A DNA stretch of 64,000 bases from Dipteris shenzhenensis (taxonomy: Eukaryota > Polypodiophyta > Polypodiopsida > Gleicheniales), in NCBI GenBank assembly GCA_047967505.1, contig CM106538.1. One strand, 5' to 3'. This document shows, in pieces, positions 34,439 through 46,221 of this stretch. The translations under genes were made by a program, and so were the position numbers. Position 1 is the stretch's first letter. Every line of letters begins with the position of its first letter. The notes beneath the pieces were generated by a model that saw nothing but the letters and a program-made list of their open reading frames with translations, was not told the DNA's origin and did no database searches.

Positions 34439-35087
34439 GATGCAAATGAAACAAAATCCCCAATGCTAGTACCTGCAAGAGAGAAATCACACCAAATACT
34501 AGGTGCACCCAAATGTGTATGCCAAAATGGAAGGTAATATCACCAAACCTCAAAGGCTTAAAGCATCAAAATGCATCTGACTCATGTGCATATACTATGC
34601 ATCCATATGAGTAATCATTTTGCTCAGATTCTACTTTGCTTGAAAAATCTTGCTTGGATGTTGGGAACAAGCTAGAGTCTCAATAGGATGTACGTCTTGA
34701 AAAGAGTGATGAGACATCCCATCACCTTGTCACTTCCATGCTTTTGATAGTCTACAAGTCCATCTGTAAAGGGCTTAAGTGTGTTTGCCAAATGGGGTGG
34801 GTGGAGGAAAACGCGGATTGTACCATAAGATTCATCCTCCATCCCTTCTTCCTATTCATGCTTTTGATAATCAACACATCCATCTATAAGGGCTTAAGAA
34901 TGTTTGCCAAATTGGTGGGAGGGCAAGGAGAAGACGGGTTGTACAAATATGATTAATCATCCATCCCTTCTTCCTATTCAATTTTTCTTCCCAAATCCAA
35001 GGAGATTTTTGAGATTGACATTTTCTAGGTGGCAGTAGAGATCAAGCATAGGATAAGAGAAGACAAGGTTAAAGAACACAAGATAAC
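34439..35087. repeat. non-coding region with two 122-bp direct repeats
   Basis: 34,738-34,858 and 34,859-34,978 are imperfect tandem copies (CATGCTTTTGATA, CCATCTRTAA, GGGCTTAAG, CATCCCTTCTTCCTATT). No coding sequence is recognised. Confidence 0.65.
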
Positions 35088-35600
35088 ATTCCTCTGAAGA
35101 TAACACAAGAGAACATGAGATAGCTAAGCCCAAGATGATTGTCACTTGGCTTGATCCTTAGGACTTAGCTCCTAAACAAATATAGGAAATAAATTTGGGT
35201 ACAAATAAGGAGCAAGACATAGTGTAGGTAAGGTAGAGTGTGCCTACTACCCAACACATGAAATAAAAAGTTAATTTATACAATATGTGAATGTTTTTGC
35301 TTAGAGATACACTTTGTGTTGTGACACTTGGATGTTTTTACCCCAAGCATTCCTCTGAAGATAACACAAGAGAACATGAGATAGCTAAGCCCAAGATGAT
35401 TGTCACTTGGCTTGATCCTTCGGACTTAGTTCCTAAACAAATATAGGAAATAAATTTGGGCACAAATAAGGAGCAAGACATAGTGTAGGTAAGGTAGAGT
35501 GTGTCTACTACCCAACACATGAAATAAAAAGTTAATTTATACAATATGTGGATGTTTTTGCTTAGAGATACATTTTTTGTTATGACACTTGAGATTTATA
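35088..35600. repeat. 261-bp tandem duplication
   Basis: 35,088-35,348 and 35,349-35,600 are near-identical (start ATTCCTCTGAAGATAACACA, include AGGAGCAAGACATAGTGTAG). High identity suggests a recent duplication. Function unknown. Confidence 0.85.
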
Positions 35601-37330
35601 ACACCAAATATTCTTCACACATGATACCTAGCTAGTCTGCCAATAGAGGTATTGGATGAACCCTGATTATTCCAAGCAAGTCAAAGCTGAGCTTAATTAG
35701 TTGATTAAAGCAAGGTTCATATATGCAATAAACTAGAGGGGTCATCTATTCTTTATCATGGTGGTGCCATAGAAGAACGGAAAGTCCATTAGTAGGTGTG
35801 TGTGGGCTAAAGGAAGGTAAATGCTCAAATGATACCAGATCCATTTCCAATACCCTTTATTGATAGTATATTGGATCGAGTACAAGGTCATGAGATAGTT
35901 CTTGTTCATGGATGGGTAGAGTGGCTACAACCAAATATCATTAGTGCTAAAAGACCACATTTATTATTTATTGGGGTGCACATGCATGAAAAATCATGCC
36001 TTTTGCCTTGAAGACTACACCATCCACATTTTGTTGGGGATTCATCTCTACATCATGTGTTGATAATGTGCATAGCACTAATAAAAAGAGTGCTAAAAGG
36101 CACAAGGGTTGAAAACCCTAACCCTATCCCTAAAGAGGTATGTATATATTCATTCTTTTGAACTAATATATAGTGTACAGCTAGTCAATGACTCATAGGA
36201 TAGTAGCAACATACAATGGCACAGCTTTGATGCAAGCTCTAGGTTATAGACAACACAAGGCAGTGCAACAAATCAACTCAAGTAGAAGTAGCTGCAAGCA
36301 AGACACTAGCTAGATCGAATGGCTATAAACACTAGCAACATCTAGTTTGATGCAGGCAACATTGAAGCAAGGAAACAATCAAACATTAAGGACAATCGCC
36401 ATCTGCAACACAACAAAATGCCTACATACTACTCTCAAGGACTACAACAGACAAAAGCAAGGCCTACATGACGACATACAAGGGGGTCAACAATGGCAAA
36501 CAATGCAAGATAGCCACCCAGATTGCAAAAGCAAGGATGTAAGGCAACACAACTTGAAGTGTCAAATCACACAATAGCAAAGATGAGATGTAGACCGAAC
36601 ATAGATATACATCTAGAGCGGGAGCCCAAGCAAGTATAAGATGATGAGAGAAGCACCAAAAATCGTGACACAAGAAGAACGGAGAAGTCGATGTAATCTT
36701 CCTAGATTCTGATGAAAGACCTTATCACCTCAGGGTTGAGATCATTCTTATGACAGGTGGCAAACTCTTCACAACCATAGGAATGGTCAGCTTAGTGACA
36801 TGTGGCACACCATCCATATTTGCCATGTCACTCTACCTACCACCTTCGCCTAATTGCCACATCATCTTGCCAACTCATCTACCACAACACCTTGCCACAT
36901 CATTCTACCCACATCATTAGGCCATGTCACCAATGCTACATCACCAGTGACATGTCATCAATTGTATACCTCAATCTCCATGTCAGCACTACTACATGGC
37001 ATACACAGTGCTAGCTAGGCACACTAACCTCCTAATAAGCACACTGTGCACTCTACAGCACCCACCTAACACGTCATCATAGTAGAACCACATCACCTTT
37101 TTTAACCCTCCACCTTGATCAAATCATATCTCTTAATCCAGGAAGAATTTGAGGGTACTTCAAAAAGAAAAATTCATCCATTTTTCAAGATCTACATGCT
37201 CGTTACAACAAACACAACTTTTGACATTTATATCACACATTTTTGGGCCCCTACATCAAATCCACTTCTTTTGACATTGAAGCCTCTTTAACGATGCATC
37301 TGACCACAACACCTAAAAAGAACAAGGACA
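35601..37330. other. unassigned non-coding DNA
   Basis: No recognisable gene, LTR or terminal repeat. 36,780-37,090 is enriched in CCACATCA/GCCACATCAT-type short repeats. The rest is unique-looking AT-rich sequence, possibly decayed mobile DNA. Confidence 0.5.
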
Positions 37331-38010
37331 AGTAAATTATTTATTACTTTTCACCGCTTCACGAGTTGGCATAGAAGAGTTTAGCATAGATTAGTTTTAC
37401 ATAGAGAAGACATTGGAATTTTTACAAGAAGCCAATCAAATCCATGCCTAGAATTCCCAACTGGTTCCTACTCGGAGTTAGTCCCGGGGGATTCACAGGG
37501 GGAAACTTATGATATCATGTGAGTGTACAATAGGGGGTTTTTTTGAAATGAGGCATAAGCTTATACATTAGGGGTGGGGGCCCTTTTTTTTTCCCCAATA
37601 TTGAATTTAAGCTAGGGGGACCATGTCATATTTAAGAAGGGGGGACATAATATAGGTTACCTTGGGTAACTAGTCCAAACAAGTTTGATTTTGTGTATGG
37701 TTTTAAATAGTCATAGGGAAAGTAACCTAAAGTTGCTTATTGTGTAATCTAAATGCTTGAGAAAGAATGTAGATTTAAGGAAAGGGGGGGACATAATGGA
37801 ATTTTGGTGGTATCTTATAAGCTTAAATAGGGGTGTTTTATCATCCTACGTGGATCTTAAATAGGGGGTTTTCTTGAAGTTCATGCACGCAGGTGACGTC
37901 CCCCTTTAATGAAGAGTGAATCCCCCGGGGAGTTAGTCCCTTCACTCACATGCAGTTTCACATCATAACATGTCCTATAACCTGGGTGTCTACAGATTGG
38001 TGAGAAAACT
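37331..38010. other. fragment related to the gene A upstream region, interrupted by a MITE
   Basis: 37,331-37,485 and 37,930-38,010 together resemble the reverse complement of 15,120-15,310. Shared are TTTAGCATAGATTAG, the (C/T)AGTTCCTA-type block and TTCACTCACATGCAGTTT. The homology is interrupted exactly by the inserted MITE. This suggests a fourth, fragmentary member of the family. Confidence 0.5.
37486..37928. mobile_element. MITE of about 443 bp with 12-bp flanking duplication
   Basis: Terminal inverted repeats GGGGGATTCAC (37,486) and GTGAATCCCCC (ends 37,926). Flanking direct repeat GGAGTTAGTCCC at 37,474-37,485 and 37,929-37,940, allowing two extra G at the right end. Long duplications of 9-12 bp suit Mutator-like elements. 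The interior is G-rich (AGGGGG runs) and has no coding potential. Removing it restores continuity with the 15-kb region. Confidence 0.7.
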
Positions 38011-38395
38011 TTAGATTTTTTAGAGGTATTCATATCTGATTGTTTAGTGGTTGGCAGATTGCACATCATTTCATTTTGCACTCACATGTCATTGTCAAGC
38101 CTTATTGGCTATTTTGTAGATAGGTCTACACCTAGACCATCTAGTGAACCCGCAGTAAATCCCATCATTGTCGGAGCACAAGTGGAAGGGTCTACACATG
38201 CACCAACTGAGTCCACACCGGTAGTAGATCCTAAAAAATTCCTAAGGACAAGTAGACTAGGACAAAAAGATAAGTATGCATATCATTTGAGTAAGCAAAA
38301 TGTGCAAAATGTAATTCTTGGTGGATAGCTCAATATAATCAAGGCATCAAAAGAAGCATGGGACATGTTTGCAGCTCTTTATGAGTCTTGACATT
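38011..38395 (+). other. uncertain fragment with a short ORF and a gag-like scrap
   Basis: An ORF at 38,047-38,328 (93 codons) is Ser/Pro/Thr-rich and unrecognised. Just after it, KASKEAWDMFAALYES (about 38,342-38,390) resembles the core of plant copia gag proteins and is then cut by an antisense copia fragment. Probably another dead element. Confidence 0.3.
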
Positions 38396-38690
38396 TAGAA
38401 ACTAAATTTATGTCACCTACTCCCACTATGTCACATGCAAAGTCATTTCCAAGATGCACACAACCTATCTTTCCACTGTCATAAGTGGAGAACCATTCCC
38501 TATGGGGAGTAACATGGAATGAAGCACCAAAATCCAAAATCCAATCCTGGGAATATGCATCATCTGAATTGGTAAGCAACTCTGCAGATAAACTAGACAC
38601 GAAGAGAACGTCATTGTCACTATCATGTGTGACTGCATTGATCTCCTCGATCTTCACTTTTCCTTTGTCCTCCCTTGGACTCTCTTCCCT
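38396..38690 (-). pseudogene. copia protease fragment (D-like)
   Basis: Minus strand: KIEEINAVTHDSDNDVLFVS, then WILDFGASFHVTPHREWF, the aspartic protease signature with D(S to F)GA, then CVHLGNDFACDIVG. Nearly colinear with copia D at 33,360-33,620. It ends at about 38,690 where gene B' flanking sequence starts, so copy 2 or a deletion truncates it. Confidence 0.8.
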
Positions 38691-38699
38691 ATGTTGAAT

Positions 38700-38824
38700 T
38701 CAATATATAAGTGGTATATAGATACACCCTTTTTTTGAAAAACAAAGCATACAATACATTATCTTATTGGTGGTGTATAGATACACCATTTGTATGGAAA
38801 AAAGCATACAAAACATTATCTTAT
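38700..38824. repeat. two B-side subterminal units (GTGTATAGATACACC)
   Basis: Two units of about 65 bp: GTATATAGATACACCC...AAAGCATACAATACATTATC and GTGTATAGATACACCA...AAAGCATACAAAACATTATC. Related on the opposite strand to the repeats at 76-185, linking copy 2 to copy 3. Confidence 0.75.
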
Positions 38825-40955
38825 GCATCTGAATCTCGTTTAGCATCATCAGAGTCATGTAATGTATTTGTGCTTGATGGGTCAAGTCTTGCCAAATGAT
38901 GTTTAATATGGACACGACTTGGATCAGGGATTGTGATACATTTTTCAACATTGTATCCATGCTTCTTTTTAAAACTTCGTAACCTCGATTTCCAACAATG
39001 AATAACGCTACTGACTTCCACCTCTGTTAATCCCTCATTATTTGGAACCCATTCACGTTTCTTTTGCAAGCATCCCTCATAGAGTTGTTTTATTGGATAT
39101 CTTCTCGGGAGATTTTTCAATGGCTTTGGTTCATACCATAAAGCTGTGAATGTTATAGGAGTTCCCTTGTCATCCCTTTCTATCTTAGCAACCTTTGCAA
39201 CCCAAATTGGGCCTTCTTGGTCATCCAACTCTGAACCTGGATCAGATGCCCAAACTGCAACAAATAGACCCTCTTCAATCTCATTAGATGGTATAAACTC
39301 TGGTAAGGGTTTGTCTCCCTTCCTGCCACAATATTTTCGAGGTAAAAGGCATTCCTCTGCTTCCTCCATATGTACTAACATATTTATATCCAAAGGAAAA
39401 CTTGGAGACCTAGCTTGTTCCAGCCAAAAGGATTCACAGTATTCAATGCTCATTAAGTTTTCTTGTCTTTCTAAAGATTGGATAAGTGCTTCAATTGATT
39501 TAATTGTCTCCAAATTCTTAGTTGATTGCTTTGGATATTTTTGCATCATACTTTGAAGACGTTTAATGAAGGCTTTCAAGCCTTTCATTTCATCTATGTC
39601 AAGTGATTTGTTTTTTGCAAAAACAAATCTAGTTTCCTCCAATGGAATTATTCGTTGTAATAAAGCATATGACTCACTCCATAAATGATATCCATCTACT
39701 GAGTAGTGCTTCCATTGCATCATTGGAATATTGTTATGCATGTGAAACCAAAAGTAGTGTGGATTTGTGTGTCCTATTAGGGCATCATCTCCTGTTTGTA
39801 AATGTGGCTCTATGAATGCTCTCCAATCTACCATCCTCTCTAAGATAGCCACTTTTGATTCTTCCTTGCGAGACCCTCCAAAATTTTTCCCGATTTGAAA
39901 TAACATATCCTCCATTGTCAAAACATCCATTGACTTCAACTCACCAGAGATAACACTGAAGATTTGATCTATGTCTTCATGTGTATGGCCGACAAGAAGA
40001 AAGCCAACTTCCACTTCTTCAAATATTTTCAAACCAACCAGCACAGAGCATAAAGCAAATATATATTTATTCTTGTTCTCTCTCCAACAATTATTAGCTT
40101 GTATTCGCAATGTGTCAGGTAAACATCCGCGAGCATCTTTGACCTTTCTTATTGCTTTCATGATTGATGTAACAACCTGGTTACTATCATGGTCATGCAA
40201 ACTATCAATCCATACATCACAAAAGATTCAGTATCCACGTACTAATACTCCACACAAGTGTGTTTTTAGTCCACGTTTGCCCTCCAATGCTGGTGGGATA
40301 CGTCTATATCGTGGCAAAGTTGTTGTATTCTGGTCCATGCCATCAATGGTGATGCACATGGACTTATCGACATGTGAAATAGCTTCCTCTCTCCAAGAAG
40401 CATACAACTTTCGAGCATCCTGCACATGACGTAAATGGATTGATCGCCATTTAATATATCTTCCTCGTTGCTGCTCACATTTACTATGTTCAATGGCATT
40501 TTTTAATTCATCACATGTCTTACATTTTGACATCCTTTGCTTTGATGGTGTCTTGACATGGCAAAAGTCTCTATGCCAAATTTTGTACAAGGTTGACCGT
40601 GAAATCATGCTCTTGTCTCTGTCTTGTAAAGTTTTATTGACAGTTTCTAGGATGACCTTCTTTGTCATTCCCAAAGGAAGATGTTGTTGACATTCAACAC
40701 ATCCATCTAGCATTGTTTGTTGAAGATGAGGCAGTGGTAATGCATGGTCTTTGAGAACTTGCTTTAACGTTGTGATTGCATTTATAGTGCTTCCATGGCA
40801 TTTAAGCTTGTAGGTATTTCCATGAATTGTACAACCATTTTTTCTTTCACCTCTACCCAGATGGTCCAGTATGTGCCATGTGATAGTTCAGTTAACCATT
40901 GATATCCTCGATTGCAAATGGGTCTCCCATTAACCATGGGTTTCAATCTAGGTTT
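38821..40955 (-). pseudogene. gene B' C-terminal part (DDE-like core)
   Basis: Paralogue of gene B residues from about 440 to the end. Seen on the minus strand: KPMVNGRPICNRGY, ELSHGTYW, KCKTCDELK, CITIDGMDQNTTTLPRY, RIQANNCWRENKN, VGHTHEDIDQIFS and GHTNPHYFWFHM. Decay: a frameshift near 40,865, an in-frame TGA at 40,228-40,230, and Asn instead of the second catalytic Asp (QANNC against QADNC in B). The sequence stops at 40,955 where copia A is inserted and resumes at 46,222. The 459-codon open stretch at its end is long for a pseudogene, so decay is probably moderate. Confidence 0.88.
40951..40955. repeat. target-site duplication of copia A (GGTTT), left
   Basis: GGTTT here and at 46,222-46,226 flank copia A. 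Removing one copy plus the element rejoins the B' reading (…STRHCK then RLKPMVNG). Confidence 0.85.
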
Positions 40956-40956
40956 T

Positions 40957-41103
40957 TTTTGGGGTAAAGGGCAGTGTGCCCACCCACTTGTATAGTGCCC
41001 ATGTATACTCATATATATTTGATAGAGGAACAAGCAAGAGTAGCTTTTGCTCCACCACTTTTGGTGTCTCCTTATCCCTTTGTGTGTGCTCTCCTCTCCC
41101 ACA
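40957..41103 (+). repeat. 5' LTR of copia A
   Basis: Starts TTTTGGGGTAAAGGGC; the 3' LTR has TGTTGGGG, so the terminal TG is mutated here or blurred by the T run. Ends CTCTCCCACA. 147 bp. Confidence 0.9.
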
Positions 41104-41104
41104 A

Positions 41105-41118
41105 TTGGTATCAGAGCC
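41105..41118 (+). other. primer binding site of copia A
   Basis: TTGGTATCAGAGCC directly follows the 5' LTR. This is the usual plant copia site complementary to the 3' end of initiator tRNA-Met. Confidence 0.9.
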
Positions 41119-43530
41119 CATGGCGTTTGATCTACTAGGAGCTCGGTGAGAGGAGAACGGGCACTGCTTCGAGAGATCTACCGATAGCTTTGGAGAGCTC
41201 GATTCTCTCATTCACGGGGAGATTTTGGGTAGACATCATCCAGATCTATTTGCTCTACAATGCAGCTACAAGAATCACTTTGGGTTATCTTCCAGTGCTC
41301 CAGTGCTCCAGCAACCTACAGAACCCATCCATGGGCGTTGCTGGTTGGACGATAGAGCTTCGGAGCTCAGAGGCAACTTGGCTTGTGAGCACTATCTTTG
41401 TTGATGTGCTACTACTGCGCAGGAGCTCGGAGATGCGGTCGTTGGTGGCTACATAGTTTCTATTGTAGGCTATTGCCTTTGCTATAGAGAGAAGGAGAAG
41501 CTCAAGGGAGCTTCTACAGTGTGGGAAAGGGCTCTTCTCTTGGTGAAAGTGCTAAATCTGGTCATGTTACTAGTTTTGGAGTGAAGAAGCTTCTTACAGA
41601 AAGCTACAAAGTGTGTCGTGGAGGTAATGGGAGCTCACTGTGAGCTCATATGTGATTGCAAGCAGTAGTTTTTTACCAGGATCTACTCTTTGGCAAAGGC
41701 TATTGAGGCCATAAGCCTCAAACTTGAGCAAGAGGGAGGAAATCAAGCCTCTGTGTTGGGCGCCTTTGCTGGGTAAAAGAGTGTCAGTTTTGCTTGTTGC
41801 AGTTTGCACGGTCCTCCGATTGCGATTCCGTCGTCGCCAAGCTTCCTAAAAATTGCAATTGTGCTACCTATAACCTCACATCGAGGTTTCCTCCCGGCAG
41901 ATTTGGGTCTTATTTTGGCACCATAGCCATTCTTGGAACTTGCAGGTTCAGTCTTGGCATAGTTCTTTGCCATTGTCTCTAGCTCATCTGGGAGCTATTG
42001 GGGAGCCTGTGGATTGCATGTTTGATGCAGTTGTATGCTTGGGAGATAGCCGGTGTTGCATTTGAGGTCTTGGAGCTGAGCATTGGCTGATTTTGGTCTC
42101 TTTGCGGGACATTTTGCAGAAGTACGCCTTGTGGACATTGTCTTGTGGACATTGTGTGGGATATGTGCTTGTGCACTATGCAGCTTCTTTCAGTTGCAGT
42201 TGAGCTTTGTTAGCTCGTGTTTTCCCATGCATTTGGGTCCTGTTGGACATAATTTGGCTGCATCTTGTCCGTGCTGGGCATTAGACAGCGTCAGTTTCTT
42301 TCAGTTGGTCTTGGCTTGGCTCGGGGATAGGTGTAGGTCTCCCCAAGTGATAGTAGGCTAACACAGACTCAGGGTAGGAGTTCTCTTATCAGAGGCCATT
42401 GCAGATACATTTGTCGACTGAGGACACATGCTTTGAGGTCATTTTGACAGTGATTCAATGGACATTTTGACGGTTTTACACCTACATATATGGTGGTGTT
42501 TATGTAAGTTCATTGAACAGCTGAGGAGGATGTATTGTCAGTGATTTGCTGTTTTTTGGAGCACATTTTGGGGCTGTTTTGCCGGAGTAGATGAGTGTTG
42601 TAAAGGGCAGCAAACATTCAAGGAAGCTGCTGTTGCTGTTTTTATGACAAAACAGTCATTTTCAAGACTGAATATCTCTTTCCTGGTGCAAAATTGCACT
42701 TTGTGCCAAACTGGAAAGTTGTAGTTCACAGAACATACTACAACTTTGCTTTTGAAAGCAAGTTGAACCGGTATAAGCTGCAGGAGTTACAGCCTCTGCA
42801 ATACCACAAAAAGCTGCAGTCTACTGTCTATTTGTGACCAATGTGCAGGAAGCTGTTTTTCAGGTGAGAATATCTGAGAATCCACAAGGATTTGGCTCTT
42901 GAGGTCAACTGACAAGTTGTAGATCTTTCTACCAGCTACAACTTTGCTGTTTACAGCTTTGGCATCCAGTCTTTTGGTGAAAAGATATCACTCTTCAAAA
43001 ACAAGGACAGCATGTTATCTTGCCCAAAGTGGATGTGATTTCTCTTGCACAACAGTAAATTACAAAAAGTGATTGGGATCTCACTTCAGTCCAAGGGCAT
43101 TATTGGCATTTTGACAAGTCTCTTTGGCACATTTGACAAGTGGTGAATGCTTGATTTTGTTGCCAAAGGATTGCACACTTGAGGTGATGCATTGGTGATG
43201 CAGTAAATGCCATTTCGATGCATTATGGATTTGCATTGGTGGATGCCGCACTGATGTTTATGGATAGTTGAGCTGGGCTCCTATTTCCATTGGCTGAGCA
43301 GGCATTGCTCATTTGGTTTAGTGCATTTCTTACTTGGATTGCCAGGCATTGGCAGGTTACTGGGCTGCATATATTCTTGTTTATGCCTCTTTATGGCTGA
43401 GTGCTTTTGAGCATTGGATCAGCCAGTTTATTTGGAGACCTGATTGGTTTGGACAACACTATATTTTTGGTCATTTGGGTTGCCTATTGCACTATACTGC
43501 TCTTTGGTTGTGAGCTATTGTGCCACAGAT
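41119..43530 (+). other. unusually long leader of copia A (2.4 kb), non-coding
   Basis: No gag-pol homology or long ORF between the primer site and the gag remnant. T/G-rich, with loosely repeated phrases (CTTTCAGTTG, GCATTGGC, TTGGGTCTTATTTTGG-like). It could be captured host DNA or an extended 5' UTR. Confidence 0.6.
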
Positions 43531-45930
43531 ATGGCATCTACAGTTGGTAGTGCCCTCTTTGATATTGGGAGGTTGGATGGATCAAACTTTCAGTATTGAA
43601 AAGAGCAGATTTATGATGTGTTAGTGCAGAAAAGGCAACATAAGCCCATTCAATGCAAAGGTGTCAAGCCTAATAGCATTAAACAGAGTGATTGGGATGA
43701 CATGGATGAGCAAGCATGCTCTATCATTCAGTCATCACTCTCGAAGTCGGTCTACTTGCAAGTACAGGATGGTGTACATGTTATAGATTGCTAGAGGCAA
43801 TTTGGTTATGGCTAGGGGATCAGGTTGGATTCTCTTATGCATTGCATGTATCAAGTGTCCAGGATAAGATGCTTATGATTAGTAAGCAGCCATCAATTAG
43901 TCTATGGTATGCTAGACTTGGACATATGTCTACTGCAGGTATGGAAGCCCTTACAACATTGAGATACATTCCTGTTATGGATGTCTCTCAAATTTTATGT
44001 CATGATTGTGATGATGGTCAGCAGTCAGGATCCTCTTTTGTGAGGAAGACAGTCAGTGAGAGGTATGTTGAGCCATTGCAGTTGGTTCATAGTGCAGTTT
44101 GTGGGCCTATGCCTACCGTTTCACTGGGTGGCGCCTCTTACTTTGTGACATTTATTGATGCTGCTACAAAGTACATGAGTATATCCGATTCATCAAAAGC
44201 ATGATGTATATGATACATTTTAGCGCTTTTTGGGTAATGCTGAAAATCAGTCTGGAAAGAAGCTATTGAGCTTGATGACTGATGGTGATGTAGAGTTTAC
44301 CTCTCCTAGATTTCAGCATCTATGTGATACACTTGGTATCAATGGGGTGTTGACCACCCCTCATCTTTCTGCTCACGATGCCTTGGCAGAAGGCATAAAT
44401 CGAATTCTATTGGACATGATTGGTAGCATGCTACGATATGCAGGTCTTACCGAATGCTATTGGGCTGAGGCATGTAAGACAACTGCATACTTGCTTAATA
44501 GGTCACCCAGGAGATCTCTGAATGATAGAGTGCCATTTGACTTCTTGACAGGCAGGGCACCATGTTATGAGCATTTACGTGTGTTTGGCTACGAGGCTTA
44601 TGCTCATGGTTCCCGATTGAGGAAGTGTATCTTCCTTGGATACAGTGAGTCCAGTAGGGACTACAGGTTATGGGATTCTTCAACTAGAGAGTTGATACGC
44701 AGCCATAATGTCTATTTCAGAGAGGATGCTATGTTTAGATAGCCCAGGACTGTGGATAGCAGGAGAGTGGTGTTCCAGGAGGGTGTAAGTGCACTGATAC
44801 CTCCCAATTCTTTGCAGGGGCAGCCCATATCCCTTGGAGTGGGAGGTTTTTCCCACGGTGAGCAGGTTATAAAGTTGGGACAGCCACGATTACTTCTTGA
44901 TTTTAGTCAGAGACGGTCACATGTCTCGAGTATTCCACAGGTTTATACTCCTATGGAGATTGTTGATGCATCTTCTATGGACAATTACAGTTTACTCCTA
45001 GGATGCGGAGTGCCTCTTGCAGATGAGGATGAGGCTATGCATGGTGAGGAGGATATCTTGGCTAATGATGCCCGGTATGATCCATTGGCTGGTTATGCCA
45101 GGACAGATGTGGTTTCTACAGTTATTGACTCCGGTCATATTGCGCATGGGTAGGAATCATTGATATGTTTGCTTCGTAAGTGCCTCCATGGCCAGAAGCA
45201 ATCCCCTCGAGCTTGGCTTCATAGGTTTGATACTGTTATGAGAGCTCAGGATGTGATGTGCAGTGAGACAGGTTATGGTCTAAGTATTTAGGAGGTTGCT
45301 ATCCTTCTGAGGTTACTTGCCATATGGTTCCTTATGGACAGGGATGCTTTGCAGTGGGAGCTGCATGGTCTTGATGATGTTTGTCAGATACTTGGTTGTT
45401 TCAGTATGGAGAGGGGGAAGTTACTGAGTACTCCATTGCCTATATTGGCTCCATACTTGAAACACATCAGGTTTGACGATCACAGATCAGTTGAGCAGCA
45501 AGTTATGGTTGATATGGCAGCCATAGTACTTCATGCATCCATGACTGTGCTGAGACTTGGTTCTCACATGTTTGCCATTGGGGCTACACTTCCGGTTCTT
45601 GCTTCCATTGCAGTGGGAGTTGGTAGCATGATTATGGCAGATTTTGGCAGCAGGGAAGGGTTGTGGACATCAGGTCCTTATGCTTCCAGGAGCAGCATGC
45701 AGGTGATGCAAGTTGGGTAGACCAGTAGAGGTCTATTGTAGGGATGTGCTTATGGTCACAGGCGGTATAGAGACATTTTCTTTGCACAGTGACAGTTCGG
45801 GTGTTATGGACTTAGCACAGGAGCACGTGGTGGTGAGAGTTCACTCTCCTAGTAAGATCTGGCATGAGATCTTGGTTGACAGGCATCTACAGCTTGTCAT
45901 TTTCTATCATAAACCTGATGTCTGCTAGCA
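43531..45930 (+). pseudogene. copia A gag-pol remnant
   Basis: 43,531-43,765 matches the gag start (LDGSNFQY, KEQIYDVLVQKRQHKPIQCK). The reading then jumps to the GAG-pre-integrase domain (SISLWYARLGHMS, about 43,895) and integrase ([20 protein letters not shown] at about 44,100; RKCIFLGYSESSRDYRLWD at about 44,620). Zinc knuckle and protease are missing. Of RT only a LRKCLHGQKQSPRAWLHRFD scrap survives (about 45,175-45,235). 45,700-45,930 ends in an RNase H tail-like DLAQEHVV. Stops and frame changes throughout. Confidence 0.8.
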
Positions 45931-46063
45931 GCTTATCCTCTATGCACTTTGCACATTGTAAAGTGCCGATGGGCATAGGATGACAGTCTGGTCATCTTGT
46001 TTTTCAGCCTATGGCTGATTGTATTATATGTGTACTATACTCCCTTAAAGGCACACTGCCTTT

Positions 46064-46073
46064 AAGTGGGAGG
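46064..46073 (+). other. polypurine tract of copia A
   Basis: AAGTGGGAGG immediately before the 3' LTR; the second-strand priming site of LTR elements. Confidence 0.85.
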
Positions 46074-46074
46074 T

Positions 46075-46221
46075 TGTTGGGGTAAAGGGCAGTGTGCCCA
46101 CCCACTTGTATAGTGCCCATGTATACTCATATATATTTGATAGAGGAATAAGCTGGAGTAGCTTTTGCTCCACCACTTTTGGTGTCTCCTTATCCCTTTG
46201 TGTGTGCTCTCCTCTCCCACA
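46075..46221 (+). repeat. 3' LTR of copia A
   Basis: TGTTGGGGTAAAGG to CTCTCCCACA, 147 bp. Against the 5' LTR: ATAAGCTGGAG here, ACAAGCAAGAG there, plus the terminal TG. Confidence 0.9.

Larger units (their letters stand above)
40957..46221 (+). mobile_element. copia A, 5.3-kb LTR element inserted in gene B'
   Basis: Two 147-bp LTRs (40,957-41,103 and 46,075-46,221) differ at about four positions. A primer site and a polypurine tract are in place. The target duplication is GGTTT. The interior is internally deleted: a 2.4-kb non-coding leader, a short gag remnant, integrase, and only scraps of RT and RNase H. It is non-autonomous. Confidence 0.92.
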
